A stretch of DNA of 64,000 nt from NCBI GenBank assembly GCA_030690405.1, contig JAUYGU010000059.1, positions 1 through 64,000 of the forward strand, read 5' to 3'. The first letter of the stretch is position 1. Every line of letters begins with the position of its first letter. Below the pieces are notes generated by a model. That model was not told the origin of the DNA. It saw nothing but the letters and a program-made list of their open reading frames with translations, and did no database searches. Position numbers and translations under genes: made by a program. This document shows, piece by piece, positions 49,081-57,722 of this stretch. Origin of the DNA: Dehalococcoidia bacterium (GTDB lineage Bacteria; Chloroflexota; Dehalococcoidia; SM23-28-2; RBG-16-64-32).

Positions 49081-49439
49081 CGCGAGGCCTTTCGCGAGCT
49101 TGCGCGAGGCGATAAGCATCCGCTCGCCGGGGGAAGCGGGCGGAGAGGGGAAGATCGGACCGCGCACGATAGACGTATTAATACAGGCTGATACGTTTCC
49201 CGATTAAACGGCCTCAAACCCGTTGACAGGCCGCCATTTTCGGCTACACTTACTGAACATACTTGCTGTCCGCGCGACGGCCACCCGCCCCATCTGCCAC
49301 AGCGACAGGCGCAGAAGCGTATAATGTCGGCGGCCCAGCGCGCGGGCAGGTTGAGGCAGACGGCGTGTGGCTGGGGATAGTGCCAAAGTCTTGGGGGCCG
49401 GTCTCATCCGGCAACGGTATTCGCGGCGAGGGGAGACGC
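49081..49439. other. 359-bp regulatory gap between tetR and yifB
   Basis: There is no supported gene. It contains the perfect palindrome GTATTAATAC (49175-49184), related GATACGTTTC sequence just after it, and two -10-like boxes (TACACT 49245; TATAAT 49320). The yifB frame opens at 49263, but family similarity begins only at ATG 49440. Confidence 0.6.
49223..49250 (+). promoter_or_regulatory. Promoter upstream of yifB
   Basis: TTGACA (consensus -35), 16 bp, TACACT. It gives a leader of about 180 nt before ATG 49440. A second TATAAT at 49320-49325 lacks a good -35. Confidence 0.6.
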
Positions 49440-50966
49440 ATGCTCGCGAAGGTCAGCAGTTGCGCGGTTGTCGGGCTTGACGGCGAGATCGTTGACGTTG
49501 AAGTCGACATCAGCCAGGGGTTGCCCGCCTTCACCATCGTGGGCCTGCCGGACGCCGCCGTGCAGGAGGCGAAGGAGCGCGTGCGGGCGGCGGTCCGTAA
49601 CTCCGGCCACAACTTCCCGCTGAAGAGGATCACGGTAAACCTGGCGCCGGCGGACCTGCGGAAAGAGGGGCCGGCGTACGACCTGCCAATAGCGGTCGGC
49701 ATCCTGATGGCGTCCGGGCAGGTGCCGGCTTCGGGAAACGGGGCGGTGTTCCTGGGCGAGCTATCGCTGGACGGCAAGCTGCGCCACACGACCGGCGTGC
49801 TGCCGATGGTGGCGCTGGCCCGCGACCGGGGGCTGAGCACGGTGTTCGTCCCGGCTGAGGACGCCGGCGAGGCGGCGCTGGTCGAGGGCGTGGAGGTCGT
49901 GCCGGTGGCCAGCCTGGGGGATCTGGCGTCGCACCTGCAGGCCGTGCAGCTTATCGCGCCGTTCGTCGCCGCTCAGCAACGGCCGGTGGCGGAGACAGCC
50001 CCGGACGTCGTCGACTTTCGCCACATTCGCGGGCAGGAGCACGTGAAGCGAGCGCTGGAGGTGGCGGCGGCGGGCGGGCACAACGTGCTGATGACGGGGC
50101 CGCCGGGCGCGGGGAAGACGCTGCTCACACGGGCGCTGCCGCGCATCCTGCCAGCGATGACGTCTGCTGAGGCGCTGGAGGTGACGAAGATCTACAGCGT
50201 CGCCGCGCTGCTGCGCCAGGGCGCCCCGATGGTGCGGCAGCGACCGTTCCGGGCGCCGCACCACACGATATCGCACGCCGGGCTGGTGGGCGGGGGTCGC
50301 GTGCCGCGGCCGGGCGAGATCACGCTCAGCCACCGCGGCGTCCTCTTCCTGGACGAGCTGCCGGAGTTCCCCCACTCGGTGCTGGAGTCGATCCGGCAGC
50401 CGATGGAGGACGGCGTCGTCACGGTGAGCCGCGCCCAGGGGACGGTGACGTTTCCCGCTAACTTCATGCTGGTGGCGGCGATGAACCCCTGTCCGTGCGG
50501 CTTCTACGGCGACCCGACGAAGCACTGCAGCTGCTCTCCCTCCACAGTGACGCGCTACCAGCACCGCATCTCCGGGCCGCTGCTGGACCGGATCGACATC
50601 TTCGTGGACGTGCCGCGCGTGGAGTACGAGAGGCTGACGGAGGACGCGACGGCGGAGCCCTCCGAGGCGGTGCGGGAGCGGGTGGAGGCGAGCCGTGAGC
50701 GCCAGCACCTGCGCTTCTCGGAGTCGAAGCTGGTGTGCAACGCGGAGATGGGCCCGCTGGAGGTGCGAGAGTTCTGCCAGCTGTCGATGGAGGACGAGGC
50801 GAAGTCCCTGCTGCGGATGGCGATGAACCAGCTGAGCCTTTCGGCGCGGTCTTTCCACCGGGTGCTGAAGCTGGCGCGGACGATCGCGGACCTGGGTGGG
50901 TCGGAGGTGATGCTGACCTCGCACCTGGCGGAGGCGTTGCAGTACCGGCAGCGCGGCGGGGGGTAG
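49440..50966 (+). CDS. YifB/ComM-family AAA+ ATPase (Mg-chelatase-like)
   Basis: 508 residues. N-terminal ChlI-like domain (VGLDGEIVDVEVDISQGLPAFTIVGLPD), AAA+ core with Walker A GPPGAGKTLLTRALP and Walker B LFLDELPEF, conserved MNPCPCGFYGD and C-terminal Mg-chelatase C domain. In ComM-type proteins this is a helicase that assists branch migration in natural transformation. ATG 49440 has GAGGGGAG upstream. Confidence 0.92.
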   Translation: MLAKVSSCAVVGLDGEIVDVEVDISQGLPAFTIVGLPDAAVQEAKERVRAAVRNSGHNFPLKRITVNLAPADLRKEGPAYDLPIAVGILMASGQVPASGNGAVFLGELSLDGKLRHTTGVLPMVALARDRGLSTVFVPAEDAGEAALVEGVEVVPVASLGDLASHLQAVQLIAPFVAAQQRPVAETAPDVVDFRHIRGQEHVKRALEVAAAGGHNVLMTGPPGAGKTLLTRALPRILPAMTSAEALEVTKIYSVAALLRQGAPMVRQRPFRAPHHTISHAGLVGGGRVPRPGEITLSHRGVLFLDELPEFPHSVLESIRQPMEDGVVTVSRAQGTVTFPANFMLVAAMNPCPCGFYGDPTKHCSCSPSTVTRYQHRISGPLLDRIDIFVDVPRVEYERLTEDATAEPSEAVRERVEASRERQHLRFSESKLVCNAEMGPLEVREFCQLSMEDEAKSLLRMAMNQLSLSARSFHRVLKLARTIADLGGSEVMLTSHLAEALQYRQRGGG

Positions 50967-51027
50967 GCCCCAGAGCGTGCCTAGGTGGCGTTACAACCGC
51001 TGGAACTGCCGGGCGCAGTTCGAGACG

Positions 51028-51180
51028 CTACCTCTTCGGGCGGCTGCTTGGAGTTGAGGGCTTCGCCACCTTCGTGAGGTCGCGCAGGAAGCCGCCTCGC
51101 TCGGGCACGGGTATGTCGTGGCCCTTCGGCTTCTTCTGCTTCTTCTTCTGCTTCTTGTCGCCCACGACCTGAGTATACAT
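51028..51180 (-). CDS. 50-residue lysine-rich small protein (tentative)
   Basis: ORF from ATG 51180: MYTQVVGDKKQKKKQKKPKG, then PVPERGGFLRDLTKVAK and a basic end. Strongly basic N terminus, more structured middle. Its ATG overlaps head-to-head with the ATG of the plus-strand gene at 51179, and no ribosome site is clear, so it may not be expressed. Reading through its stop, the frame is shadowed by the next genes. Confidence 0.35.
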   Translation of the reverse strand: MYTQVVGDKKQKKKQKKPKGHDIPVPERGGFLRDLTKVAKPSTPSSRPKR

Positions 51181-52012
51181 GATGATGCAAATCCCCATAG
51201 AACTGATTGGCGTTCACGCGAAAATCGAACGGGCCAAAGAGCACATCAGCGAGCTTATAGTTGAGGTCGAGCGGTTCAAAAAGTCCAACCCATACGAAGT
51301 CATGCCCTATAAGGACGCGAAGACCGGGGATACGGTCTTTGTCCTGCATGTCCACGCTTCGTTGCCGCTCAGGTGCAATAGCATCGTGGGCGACATCGTC
51401 CAGAATCTTCGGTCTAGCCTTGACTATCTCGCCCGACAATTGGTGTTGGCCAATGGCGGGAAGCCGACTAAGCATACGGCTTTTCCCATCTCCGCTAGCG
51501 CCGAGGAATTTGAATCCGGAGGACTTGGAAAAATAAGGGGTGCGAGTGCTGCGGCAATGACTTTCCTCAAAATGTTGAATCCATACAGAGGAGGGAACGA
51601 TGCCCTTTGGCGACTCCATCAGCTCAGCATCGTCGACAAGCACCATGAATTTATTACCGTCGGCCTCGCCCATGAGGATGTCGTCATAGACTTCGGTGCG
51701 CGGATGCGGGAAATCGCTATGCGGCTTGGTGCTGACTGGGCCAAAGACACGCCGAGCATGGAAATCGGCATCAGACCTGCTAACCGGCAATACCCTTTGG
51801 TAGACGGCACACCTCTGTATCGAATCAGCGCGGGAGTCGACCTCACTGAGGCAGACATGAACCCGAAGTTCACCCTTCAAGTAGCGTTTGGCGAGGGCGA
51901 GGTTGTTCAAGGTGAGCCGGTCTTCCCAACACTTCAACAACTGGTCGGCGCTGTGGAGGAGACGGTGAAAGTCTTTCACCCCCTATTCCTCTCCTCTGCA
52001 GAGAAGGGATAG
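51179..52012 (+). CDS. Conserved hypothetical protein
   Basis: 277 residues. N-terminal long helix (AKIERAKEHISELIVEVERFK), a beta strand region (VFVLHVHASLPLRCNSIVGDI), then VQNLRSSLDYLARQLV and HQLSIVDKHHEFITVG, motifs shared by a widespread uncharacterised family often annotated only as hypothetical. Soluble, no signal peptide. Alternative ATGs occur at 51182 and 51185. Lower GC than yifB and otsB suggests a mobile cargo gene; function unknown. Confidence 0.75.
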   Translation: MMMQIPIELIGVHAKIERAKEHISELIVEVERFKKSNPYEVMPYKDAKTGDTVFVLHVHASLPLRCNSIVGDIVQNLRSSLDYLARQLVLANGGKPTKHTAFPISASAEEFESGGLGKIRGASAAAMTFLKMLNPYRGGNDALWRLHQLSIVDKHHEFITVGLAHEDVVIDFGARMREIAMRLGADWAKDTPSMEIGIRPANRQYPLVDGTPLYRISAGVDLTEADMNPKFTLQVAFGEGEVVQGEPVFPTLQQLVGAVEETVKVFHPLFLSSAEKG

Positions 52013-52094
52013 TTACCATCTGCCTTAGTGCACCCTACGTTCCGACCGCGCGGCCATGACGCGCCCGAGCGCCACGTGCTAGACTCGCGTTCGG

Positions 52095-52895
52095 ATGGCG
52101 CAAACGCTTACGAGCATCGATCCGCTGCTGCCGCTGTTGCGGGAGAGACCGCTTGGCGTGCTGTCGGACATCGACGGGACGCTGGCGCCGATCGTGCCGC
52201 GGCCGGAGGACGCCGCCGTGCCCGAGGAGACGCGAGCGCTGCTGCGCGGGCTGGTCGAGAAGGGGGTGCGGGTGGCGCTGGTCACCGGCCGGTCGCTGGA
52301 GTCGGCGCTTCAGATCGCCGGCGTCGAGGGGATCGCCTTCGCCGCGGAGCACGGCCTCCGCCTCTGGATCGACGGCCGCCTGGAGGCGGCGCCCGGCCTG
52401 GCGGAGTACGAGGCGCTGGCCGGGCAGGCGCAGGCGGAGCTGCGGCAGACGGAGCGCGCTGTTTCGGGGGTACAGGTGGAGAACAAGGGGCCGCTGCTGG
52501 CCGTTCACTACCGGCGGGCCAAGGAGCCGCGGGCGGCGCGGGAGGCGGTGCTGGAGGCGGTGGGGCGTTCCACCGCGGCGCGGCGCTTCCGGCTGCACGA
52601 GGGCCGGATGGTGGTGGAGCTGCGGCCGCCGCTGGACGTCGATAAGGGGACGGCGGCGGTAACGCTTATCGAGCGGCTGGGGTTGAGGGGCGTGCTGTGC
52701 CTGGGAGATGACATAACGGACATCGATATGTTCGCGGCTGCCGGCCGCAAGAGGTCGCAGGGGCTCGCGGCTGTCACGGTCGCCGTGGTGAGCGAGGAGG
52801 CGACGCCGGAGCTGCTGCGGGCGGCGGACTATTCGCTGGAGGGCACGGAAGGGGTGCGCTGGCTGCTGGCGGAGATGCTCAGAGCGCTCCCCTAG
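52095..52895 (+). CDS. otsB: Trehalose-6-phosphate phosphatase
   Basis: 266-residue HAD hydrolase. Motif I LSDIDGTLAP, motif II LVTGRS, motif III lysine in DVDKGTA, motif IV GDDITDIDMF; a type IIB cap lies between. It removes phosphate from trehalose-6-P made by OtsA. The last 17 bp overlap the 3' end of otsA on the other strand. TAGACT (52080-52085) 9 nt before the ATG could be a -10, giving an almost leaderless mRNA. Confidence 0.93.
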   Translation: MAQTLTSIDPLLPLLRERPLGVLSDIDGTLAPIVPRPEDAAVPEETRALLRGLVEKGVRVALVTGRSLESALQIAGVEGIAFAAEHGLRLWIDGRLEAAPGLAEYEALAGQAQAELRQTERAVSGVQVENKGPLLAVHYRRAKEPRAAREAVLEAVGRSTAARRFRLHEGRMVVELRPPLDVDKGTAAVTLIERLGLRGVLCLGDDITDIDMFAAAGRKRSQGLAAVTVAVVSEEATPELLRAADYSLEGTEGVRWLLAEMLRALP

Positions 52896-54408
52896 TCACA
52901 GCCAGGAGATCGCGGAGCTGGCGTTCCAGCCAGAAGGTGATGTCCTCCTCCTGGATGAGCCGCTTGAGGGCAGCGGCGCGCCGGCGGCGCTCGTCCGGGG
53001 CCATGGTGAGAGCGGCGCGGAGGGCGCGGACTGTGCCCTCGAGGTCGGTGGGGGTGACGCCGAGGGCGTACTCGGAGAGCTGCTCGAAGGAGCCGGCGAG
53101 CTCCGAGAGGACGAGGACGCCGTCGCGCTCGTTGACCAGGGGGCCTTCCTTGGAGACGAGGTTCATGCCATCGATGACGGGGTTCACGAACAGCACGTCG
53201 TAGAGACACATCCCGGCGATCCCCTGGGCGTAGTTGTTCTCGTAGAAGACGTGTACGGGCTGCCAGTCGCCGTCGCCGTACTCATCGTTGATGGAATCGA
53301 CAGCCTCGAAGACCTCGTCGGTGTAGGTCTGGTAGACGCCGAGCTCGCTGCGAGAGGGGACGAGGAACTGCAGCAGGGTGACCCTGCCGCGGTACTCCGG
53401 GTAGCGCTCCAGGAGGAGCTCGAAGGCGCGGAGGCCGCGAACGACGTTCTTGCTGGGCTCCGAACGGTCGACGCGGACGATGGTCTGAGAGCCGAGGCCG
53501 GCGCCGATCTGCTCCTTGTAGCGCTGGACCTCGTCGCCGCGGGCGAACTCCAGGAGGCCGGGCGCGTCCACAGATATGGGGTAGCTGCAGATGGCGGTGG
53601 TGTGACCGCGGTAGGTGACGTGGCGCTGCTGGAAATCGATGATGGAGCCCTTGAGCATCGACTCGCAACAGTGGAGGAAGTTGAGGACGTCGCTCTTGGT
53701 CTGAAGGCCGACGATATCGGCGGCGCACATGTCTTCGTGGATGGTCTTGCGCATGAACTCCGGGAGTATGCCCCAGTAGCGCGGTCCGGGCCAGGGGATG
53801 TGCGTGAAGTGGAGGATGGTGGCGCCGGGGACCTTTTCGCGGACGCGGGCGGTGGCCAGGTAGAGGTGGTAGTCCTGGAGGAGGACGTAGGGGGGCTGCG
53901 GGTCGTTTTTGGTCTCGGCGGCGATGGCGTCGGCGATCGCCTCGTTGACGGGGATGTAGCCGCTCTCCCAGGCCTCGTAGACGGCGCGGCCGATGTTGGG
54001 GGTGCGCGGCGTGTTCCACATGTAGTGCTGGAGGAACCAGAGGAGGGGGTTGCAGAAGACGTAGTAGTGGCGCTGGTAGACGTTGCGGGGTACGAGGACG
54101 AAGCGGACGTAGATCTCGTTATCGGGGAGCTTGAGGAGGCTGCCGTTGGCCTCCTCGGCGGCGCGGCGGTCGCCGTCGGTCATGGCGGTGGCGATCCAGG
54201 TGGCGGGAAGAAAGCGGGCGGCGGCAGTGAGGGCGGTGACCATGCCGCCGCCGCCGCGCCGGCTGGTGAGGGAGCCGTCGTCCTGGATGCTGAACTCCAG
54301 GGGGCCACGGTTGCTGGCGATAATCAGGCGGCGCTCTGCCAGCATCTGCTGGCAGAGGTCTTCCAGCCGCTGGAGCTTGCCGCGGTATGAGCTTTCGACC
54401 TCAGGCAT
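52879..54408 (-). CDS. otsA: Trehalose-6-phosphate synthase (GT20 family)
   Basis: 509 residues. Transfers glucose from a nucleotide sugar to glucose-6-phosphate. Motifs: IIASNRGPLEF, RRGGGGMVTAL, QDYHLYL, HFTHIPWPGPRYW, and NPVIDGMNLVSKE. The conserved RVDRLDYTKG segment reads RVDRSEPSKNVVRG, a variant found in a sub-branch of the family. ATG 54408 (MPEVESSYRGK) is preferred; the frame extends 16 codons more. Convergent with otsB. Confidence 0.9.
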   Translation of the reverse strand: MPEVESSYRGKLQRLEDLCQQMLAERRLIIASNRGPLEFSIQDDGSLTSRRGGGGMVTALTAAARFLPATWIATAMTDGDRRAAEEANGSLLKLPDNEIYVRFVLVPRNVYQRHYYVFCNPLLWFLQHYMWNTPRTPNIGRAVYEAWESGYIPVNEAIADAIAAETKNDPQPPYVLLQDYHLYLATARVREKVPGATILHFTHIPWPGPRYWGILPEFMRKTIHEDMCAADIVGLQTKSDVLNFLHCCESMLKGSIIDFQQRHVTYRGHTTAICSYPISVDAPGLLEFARGDEVQRYKEQIGAGLGSQTIVRVDRSEPSKNVVRGLRAFELLLERYPEYRGRVTLLQFLVPSRSELGVYQTYTDEVFEAVDSINDEYGDGDWQPVHVFYENNYAQGIAGMCLYDVLFVNPVIDGMNLVSKEGPLVNERDGVLVLSELAGSFEQLSEYALGVTPTDLEGTVRALRAALTMAPDERRRRAAALKRLIQEEDITFWLERQLRDLLAVTRGAL

Positions 54409-54477
54409 AGCGGGGGTGCCACTTTGCAGGATGGCCGAAGGAGGGTGACCTGTCAACCTCGATGGCCGGGGCGCGTC

Positions 54478-54506
54478 TTGATGAGGGGATTGGCGGCGAC
54501 TAATAT
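54478..54506 (+). promoter_or_regulatory. tRNA-Arg promoter
   Basis: TTGATG, 17 bp, TAATAT; 8 nt before the mature 5' end of the tRNA. Confidence 0.7.
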
Positions 54507-54514
54507 GATAGCGG

Positions 54515-54590
54515 GCCCCCGTAGCTCAGTCGGATAGAGCGCCGGCCTCCGAAGCCGGAAGCGCAGGTTCGAGTCCTGCCGGGGGTACCA
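54515..54590 (+). tRNA. tRNA-Arg(CCG)
   Basis: 76 nt with encoded CCA. Acceptor GCCCCCG pairs with CGGGGGT (G-U at the first pair), D-arm GCTC...GAGC, anticodon stem CCGGC/GCCGG around CTCCGAA (anticodon CCG), T-arm with GGTTCGAGTCC. It reads CGG. Its 3' 46 bp recur at 58792. Confidence 0.97.
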
Positions 54591-54642
54591 TTTCTGTATC
54601 TAAGCCAGTGTGGGTGGCCGCTCACCGTCAGCGTCGTCAAGA

Positions 54643-54885
54643 TTACAGCCGCATCACCAGACACGTCGTGGTCCGGCCCACACCCTCGATCACCTGGATC
54701 GACTCGGAGACGGCGCGTCCCAGCCGGTCAAGATCGTCGGCCTCCAACAGCACGATAACGTCGTAGGGGCCAGTCACCACGTCAACGGACAGGATATGGC
54801 CCTCCGTCAGGGACATGGTCCGCAACGCCTCACTGATATCGCGCGCCGCCCCGACCTCCGCCTCAATGAGTACATACGCCCGCAT
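54643..54885 (-). CDS. Stand-alone Lrp/AsnC ligand-binding (RAM) domain protein
   Basis: 80 residues with the RAM beta-alpha-beta fold: MRAYVLIEAEVGAARDISEAL, ILSVDVVTGPYDVIVLLEAD, then IEGVGRTTTCLVM. No HTH is attached. Such single-domain proteins bind amino acids and may form dimers with full-length Lrp regulators. Divergent from the ArsR gene; the only minus-strand gene in the island. Confidence 0.85.
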   Translation of the reverse strand: MRAYVLIEAEVGAARDISEALRTMSLTEGHILSVDVVTGPYDVIVLLEADDLDRLGRAVSESIQVIEGVGRTTTCLVMRL

Positions 54886-54940
54886 GGCTACCTCCTTGGC
54901 TCAACTACGGACCATTTTCCGACTTTGCCCGCGGCACCCC

Positions 54941-54968
54941 TTGACCGTAGGTGCGAGGGAAGTATATC
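54941..54968 (+). promoter_or_regulatory. Promoter of the island operon
   Basis: TTGACC, 16 bp, TATATC. The leader contains ATAGCA-ATAC-TGCGAT (54983-54998), an imperfect palindrome overlapping the ATG that could be an autoregulatory ArsR-type operator. Confidence 0.6.
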
Positions 54969-54995
54969 GTAAGACTGCAAGATAGCAATACTGCG

Positions 54996-55358
54996 ATGCG
55001 TTCACCACTTCGACAGTTCAAGGCCGAGTTCTTTAAGGCCCTGGCCCACCCGGGCCGCATCAAGATCATCGAGAGCCTCCGCTCTGGCGAGAAGACCGTC
55101 GGCGAGCTCCAGACGCTTCTCGACGACGAGCCGGCGCCCGCCTCGCAGCACCTGGCGCTCCTGCGGGCGAAGGGGATCGTGTCCGGCCGCAAGAACGGCA
55201 ACAACGTCTACTACAGCGTGCGCGACCCCAAGATATTCGAGCTGCTGGACGTGGCGCGGGAGATCTTCAACGCGCACCTTACCGATACGCAGGAGATGCT
55301 GAAAGAGCTTGCTGACGAGGAAGAGGCCCTGGCCGGCATCGAGCCGGCCGGCGGCTAA
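54996..55358 (+). CDS. ArsR-family winged-helix regulator
   Basis: 120 residues: KAEFFKALAHPGRIKIIESLRSGEKTVGEL is the typical ArsR N-terminal part, with recognition helix ASQHLALLRAKGIVSGRKNG and wing NNVYYSVRD. The metal-binding ELCVCDL of arsenic sensors is absent (KTVGELQTLLDDE), so it probably does not sense metals in the classical way. ATG 54996 follows the promoter at 54941. First gene of the plus-strand run. Confidence 0.9.
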   Translation: MRSPLRQFKAEFFKALAHPGRIKIIESLRSGEKTVGELQTLLDDEPAPASQHLALLRAKGIVSGRKNGNNVYYSVRDPKIFELLDVAREIFNAHLTDTQEMLKELADEEEALAGIEPAGG

Positions 55359-55425
55359 TCAGGTCACCGGGGGCCGCCCCTGACCCAGGGGAGCGGGCCT
55401 CGCCCTCTTGTGAAGTGAGGAGACG

Positions 55426-55803
55426 TTGGAAGGACCGTCAGTTCGACAAGGGGCACGGGTCGAGGCCCCAGCGTTGGACAAGCGCCTGGAGCGCTTCGTC
55501 CAGCGCTACATCGACTCCCCCCTCAAGCTGGAGATAGTGCGGACGGTCGCTCATCACCCGAACCGCCTCTACTCCCTGAACGAGCTGGCCGTTTTCACCA
55601 GCGGGCAGCCGGCGGACCTGGAGCGGGCTGTGATCTACCTGGAACAGCTGGGCATAGTGGCTGCCAAGCGCCAGCAGGACGGCCTCATGACCGGCCTGTC
55701 GCGTTCGCCGGTGGTGCGGGAGATGGCGGTGAAGCTATTCCGCTACACCTGTAATCCAGGCGGTCACGCCAGGCTGGCCAAATTGGCGCGGAGGCGTCCA
55801 TGA
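55426..55803 (+). CDS. Small winged-helix protein wH-1
   Basis: 125 residues: an N-terminal basic tail, then LKLEIVRTVAHHPNRLYSLNELAVFTSGQPADLERAVIYLEQLGIVAAKR, a winged-helix pattern (H1, H2, H3 recognition, wing). No effector domain. The start is TTG 3 nt after GTGAGGAG. It ends with a 4-nt ATGA overlap into the next gene. Confidence 0.7.
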   Translation: MEGPSVRQGARVEAPALDKRLERFVQRYIDSPLKLEIVRTVAHHPNRLYSLNELAVFTSGQPADLERAVIYLEQLGIVAAKRQQDGLMTGLSRSPVVREMAVKLFRYTCNPGGHARLAKLARRRP

Positions 55804-56225
55804 GCTCAACGCGCCAGCCCGCGAGCAGACGGCTTACCACCCTCAGGCTGATACTGGGGGAGTTCCTCACCTCCCGAGGGAGACTTGACCTGCTCGTCTT
55901 CTGGGGACGCTATCCCTGCGGCTGGTTCGACAGGCGGGCGATCAAGCCGCACACCCGGGCCTCGCGGGTCGAGATCGAGCGGGCCCTCGAGGAGCTGATC
56001 GAAGAGGGCGTCGTCAGGCGCCACCGTGACGGCCCTGTCGCCTCCTACGCCCTCACCGAAGCCGGCGGCATCCGCCGAGCGGTGGAGGATTTCGCCCGGC
56101 TAACCCCAAACGAGCGCCGCTACCTGCTGCACCTGTCGACGGGCCAGGAAGCACCGAGCGAGAAGCATCCCGGCAGGCCGTTGTCGAGGAGACTGCGGCG
56201 GATTATCGAGGGGGCGGAGCCGTGA
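55800..56225 (+). CDS. Small winged-helix protein wH-2
   Basis: 141 residues. RLDLLVFWGRYPCGWFDRRAIKPHTRASRVEIERALEELIEEGVVRRHRDGPVASYALT reads as a winged helix; it shares the WFD...L.EL...G..RR pattern with the protein at 58252. The C-terminal basic tail SRRLRRIIEG is present. GTGA overlap with the next gene. Confidence 0.7.
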   Translation: MSSTRQPASRRLTTLRLILGEFLTSRGRLDLLVFWGRYPCGWFDRRAIKPHTRASRVEIERALEELIEEGVVRRHRDGPVASYALTEAGGIRRAVEDFARLTPNERRYLLHLSTGQEAPSEKHPGRPLSRRLRRIIEGAEP

Positions 56226-56443
56226 CCTTCGGGCAGTACCTGCGCCACCTTCGATTCATGCGAAAGCTCCCCCTGAACGAGTTGGTGACGACTACGGGCC
56301 TGGACCCCACCCACCTCGTGGACCTGGAGACGGACCACGCCGCGCCCACGCAGAAAGACATAGCGAAGCTTGCCGCCGGCCTGAGCGTCACCGAGGAAGC
56401 CCTGCTGGAGGAGGCGCGACACGCGGGTCCCGGCGTCCTCTAA
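56222..56443 (+). CDS. Minimal XRE/HTH protein X-1
   Basis: 73 residues, almost only a lambda-repressor-like HTH: TFGQYLRHLRFMRKLPLNELVTTTGLDPTHLVDLETDHAAPTQKDIAKLAAGL. GTG start overlapping the previous stop. Two further XRE proteins in this run begin with the same F-G-x-[YF]-L pattern, suggesting duplication. Confidence 0.72.
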   Translation: MTFGQYLRHLRFMRKLPLNELVTTTGLDPTHLVDLETDHAAPTQKDIAKLAAGLSVTEEALLEEARHAGPGVL

Positions 56444-56537
56444 CCGGCAGCCCTGGGCTGGGCGTCGCCGCAGCCTCCGAAGACACGGCCTGCCCTGGGG
56501 GTTCGCTCTGAAGCTGCTGCGATGGGCTGGGCGAGGA

Positions 56538-56807
56538 GTGCTGCGCGCCGGCAAAGCCCTCGCTGAGTCATACATCAGTCGAAAACGGAGTAACGCCGTC
56601 GCCGGGGAGCGGCTGGCGGAGGCTATGATGCGCTACGCCGAGCTGTGTATGTCAGCGGGGAGAAAGCCGAAAGACCTTGAAGAGGCTGCTACCTTCCTGG
56701 ACAACGCCGCCGCTCTGTACACGGAGATAGGCCAACCAGAGAAAGCGGCCGACGCGCAGGCTCTGAAGGCGGAGGCAGGCCCAGGTGACGATGGCCGAAG
56801 ACAGTAA
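56538..56807 (+). CDS. 89-residue helical (TPR-like) protein
   Basis: Helical hairpin pattern with AEAMMRYAELCMSAGRKPKDLEEAATFLDNAAALYTEIGQPEKAADAQALKAEAG, resembling one to two TPR units. Start GTG 56538; the next gene overlaps its end by 23 nt. A protein-interaction role within the operon is possible. Confidence 0.55.
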   Translation: MLRAGKALAESYISRKRSNAVAGERLAEAMMRYAELCMSAGRKPKDLEEAATFLDNAAALYTEIGQPEKAADAQALKAEAGPGDDGRRQ

Positions 56808-57264
56808 GCCCGACCCGAGGCGGCTCCTGCCCGTGTGGGCACCGCGAGGACAGCCGGTTCCTTCGCTCTGGCGCCCCTGGGAGAGCGTGCGCCTGAACTC
56901 CGCACCGCCAGCCCGCACAGAAACGGCCGCTCGCCCGCCTGAGAAAGTCCGCCGCCCGCCCTCAAGAAAGCGGAAAGGAGGAACTCCCTTGGCAAGCCCT
57001 CTACTGCAGCAGCATCACACGTGGAACTACACCGGCCAGAACACCTTTGGCAGCTTCTTGAAGAAGGAACGCGCCCGCCGCCGTATATCACGCCATTCCC
57101 TGGCAGTGGTCAGCGGCATCCAGGAGCGACGGCTGGAAGCGATCGAGCTGAACCAGTCGGCCCCTTCCTACCGGGACATCGCGAGCCTGGCCACCGTCTT
57201 GGAGATTCCGGAGCAGGACCTCCTGGAGGCCGCCGGCTGCATCAAGCGGGAGGAGGGAGCGTGA
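56785..57264 (+). CDS. XRE/HTH protein X-2 with proline-rich N terminus
   Basis: 159 residues: the first 80 are Pro/Arg-rich and probably disordered; the rest is the HTH TFGSFLKKERARRRISRHSLAVVSGIQERRLEAIELNQSAPSYRDIASLATVLEIPEQDLLEAAG. GTG 56785 or ATG 56791. Ends in a GTGA overlap with the next gene. Paralogous to X-1 and X-3. Confidence 0.68.
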   Translation: MTMAEDSKPDPRRLLPVWAPRGQPVPSLWRPWESVRLNSAPPARTETAARPPEKVRRPPSRKRKGGTPLASPLLQQHHTWNYTGQNTFGSFLKKERARRRISRHSLAVVSGIQERRLEAIELNQSAPSYRDIASLATVLEIPEQDLLEAAGCIKREEGA

Positions 57265-57722
57265 CGGTCATGCTCACCGGCCTTCCCCGCGTGAGCTGGC
57301 GCCGGTTCTTCCGCCACCTGACGACCCAGGGTCAGCGCGAGCTCGAGCGGGCTCTCGCGGACTGCGGCCTGCTTCTGGGCGAGTACATGGAGCTGGTGGA
57401 GCGCGCCTATCTGGAGGCCTACGTGCTCCAGGAGGCGAGCCCTGGCGGGGAGAGGGTAGACCTGGACGTCACCGCCCAAGCTGTCGCGGCCAGGCTCATT
57501 GGAGGCTACGTCACGCGCAAGCGCCTGTTCCTCCTGCTCGTGGCGTCGAGGCAGGACCAGGCCTGGGCTAAACTCTCGGGGGCTCTACCCAGGGAGACGT
57601 ACGCTGCCGATTGCTCGTGGCACACGCCGCCGCTGCGGGTTGGACTGTCGCCATCGTACAAGCGGCGCCTGAGGCAGCGCATTCATGCGCAGATGAAGGT
57701 AATGAAACGTGCAAGGGGATAG
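57261..57722 (+). CDS. 153-residue helical protein, unknown
   Basis: Helical, Arg-rich protein (SWRRFFRHLTTQGQRELERAL; VTAQAVAARLIGGYVTRKRLFLLLVASRQDQ; YKRRLRQRIHAQMKVMKRARG). The basic tail may bind nucleic acid. No known family. GTG start overlaps the previous stop; next start overlaps its end. Confidence 0.55.
   Translation: MTVMLTGLPRVSWRRFFRHLTTQGQRELERALADCGLLLGEYMELVERAYLEAYVLQEASPGGERVDLDVTAQAVAARLIGGYVTRKRLFLLLVASRQDQAWAKLSGALPRETYAADCSWHTPPLRVGLSPSYKRRLRQRIHAQMKVMKRARG

Noticed and set aside
50981..51979. 332-codon minus-strand frame opposite the 51179 gene
   Set aside because: Its central part is antisense to a conserved plus-strand protein; only the short, separate 50-codon ORF in another frame at 51028-51180 was kept, as tentative.
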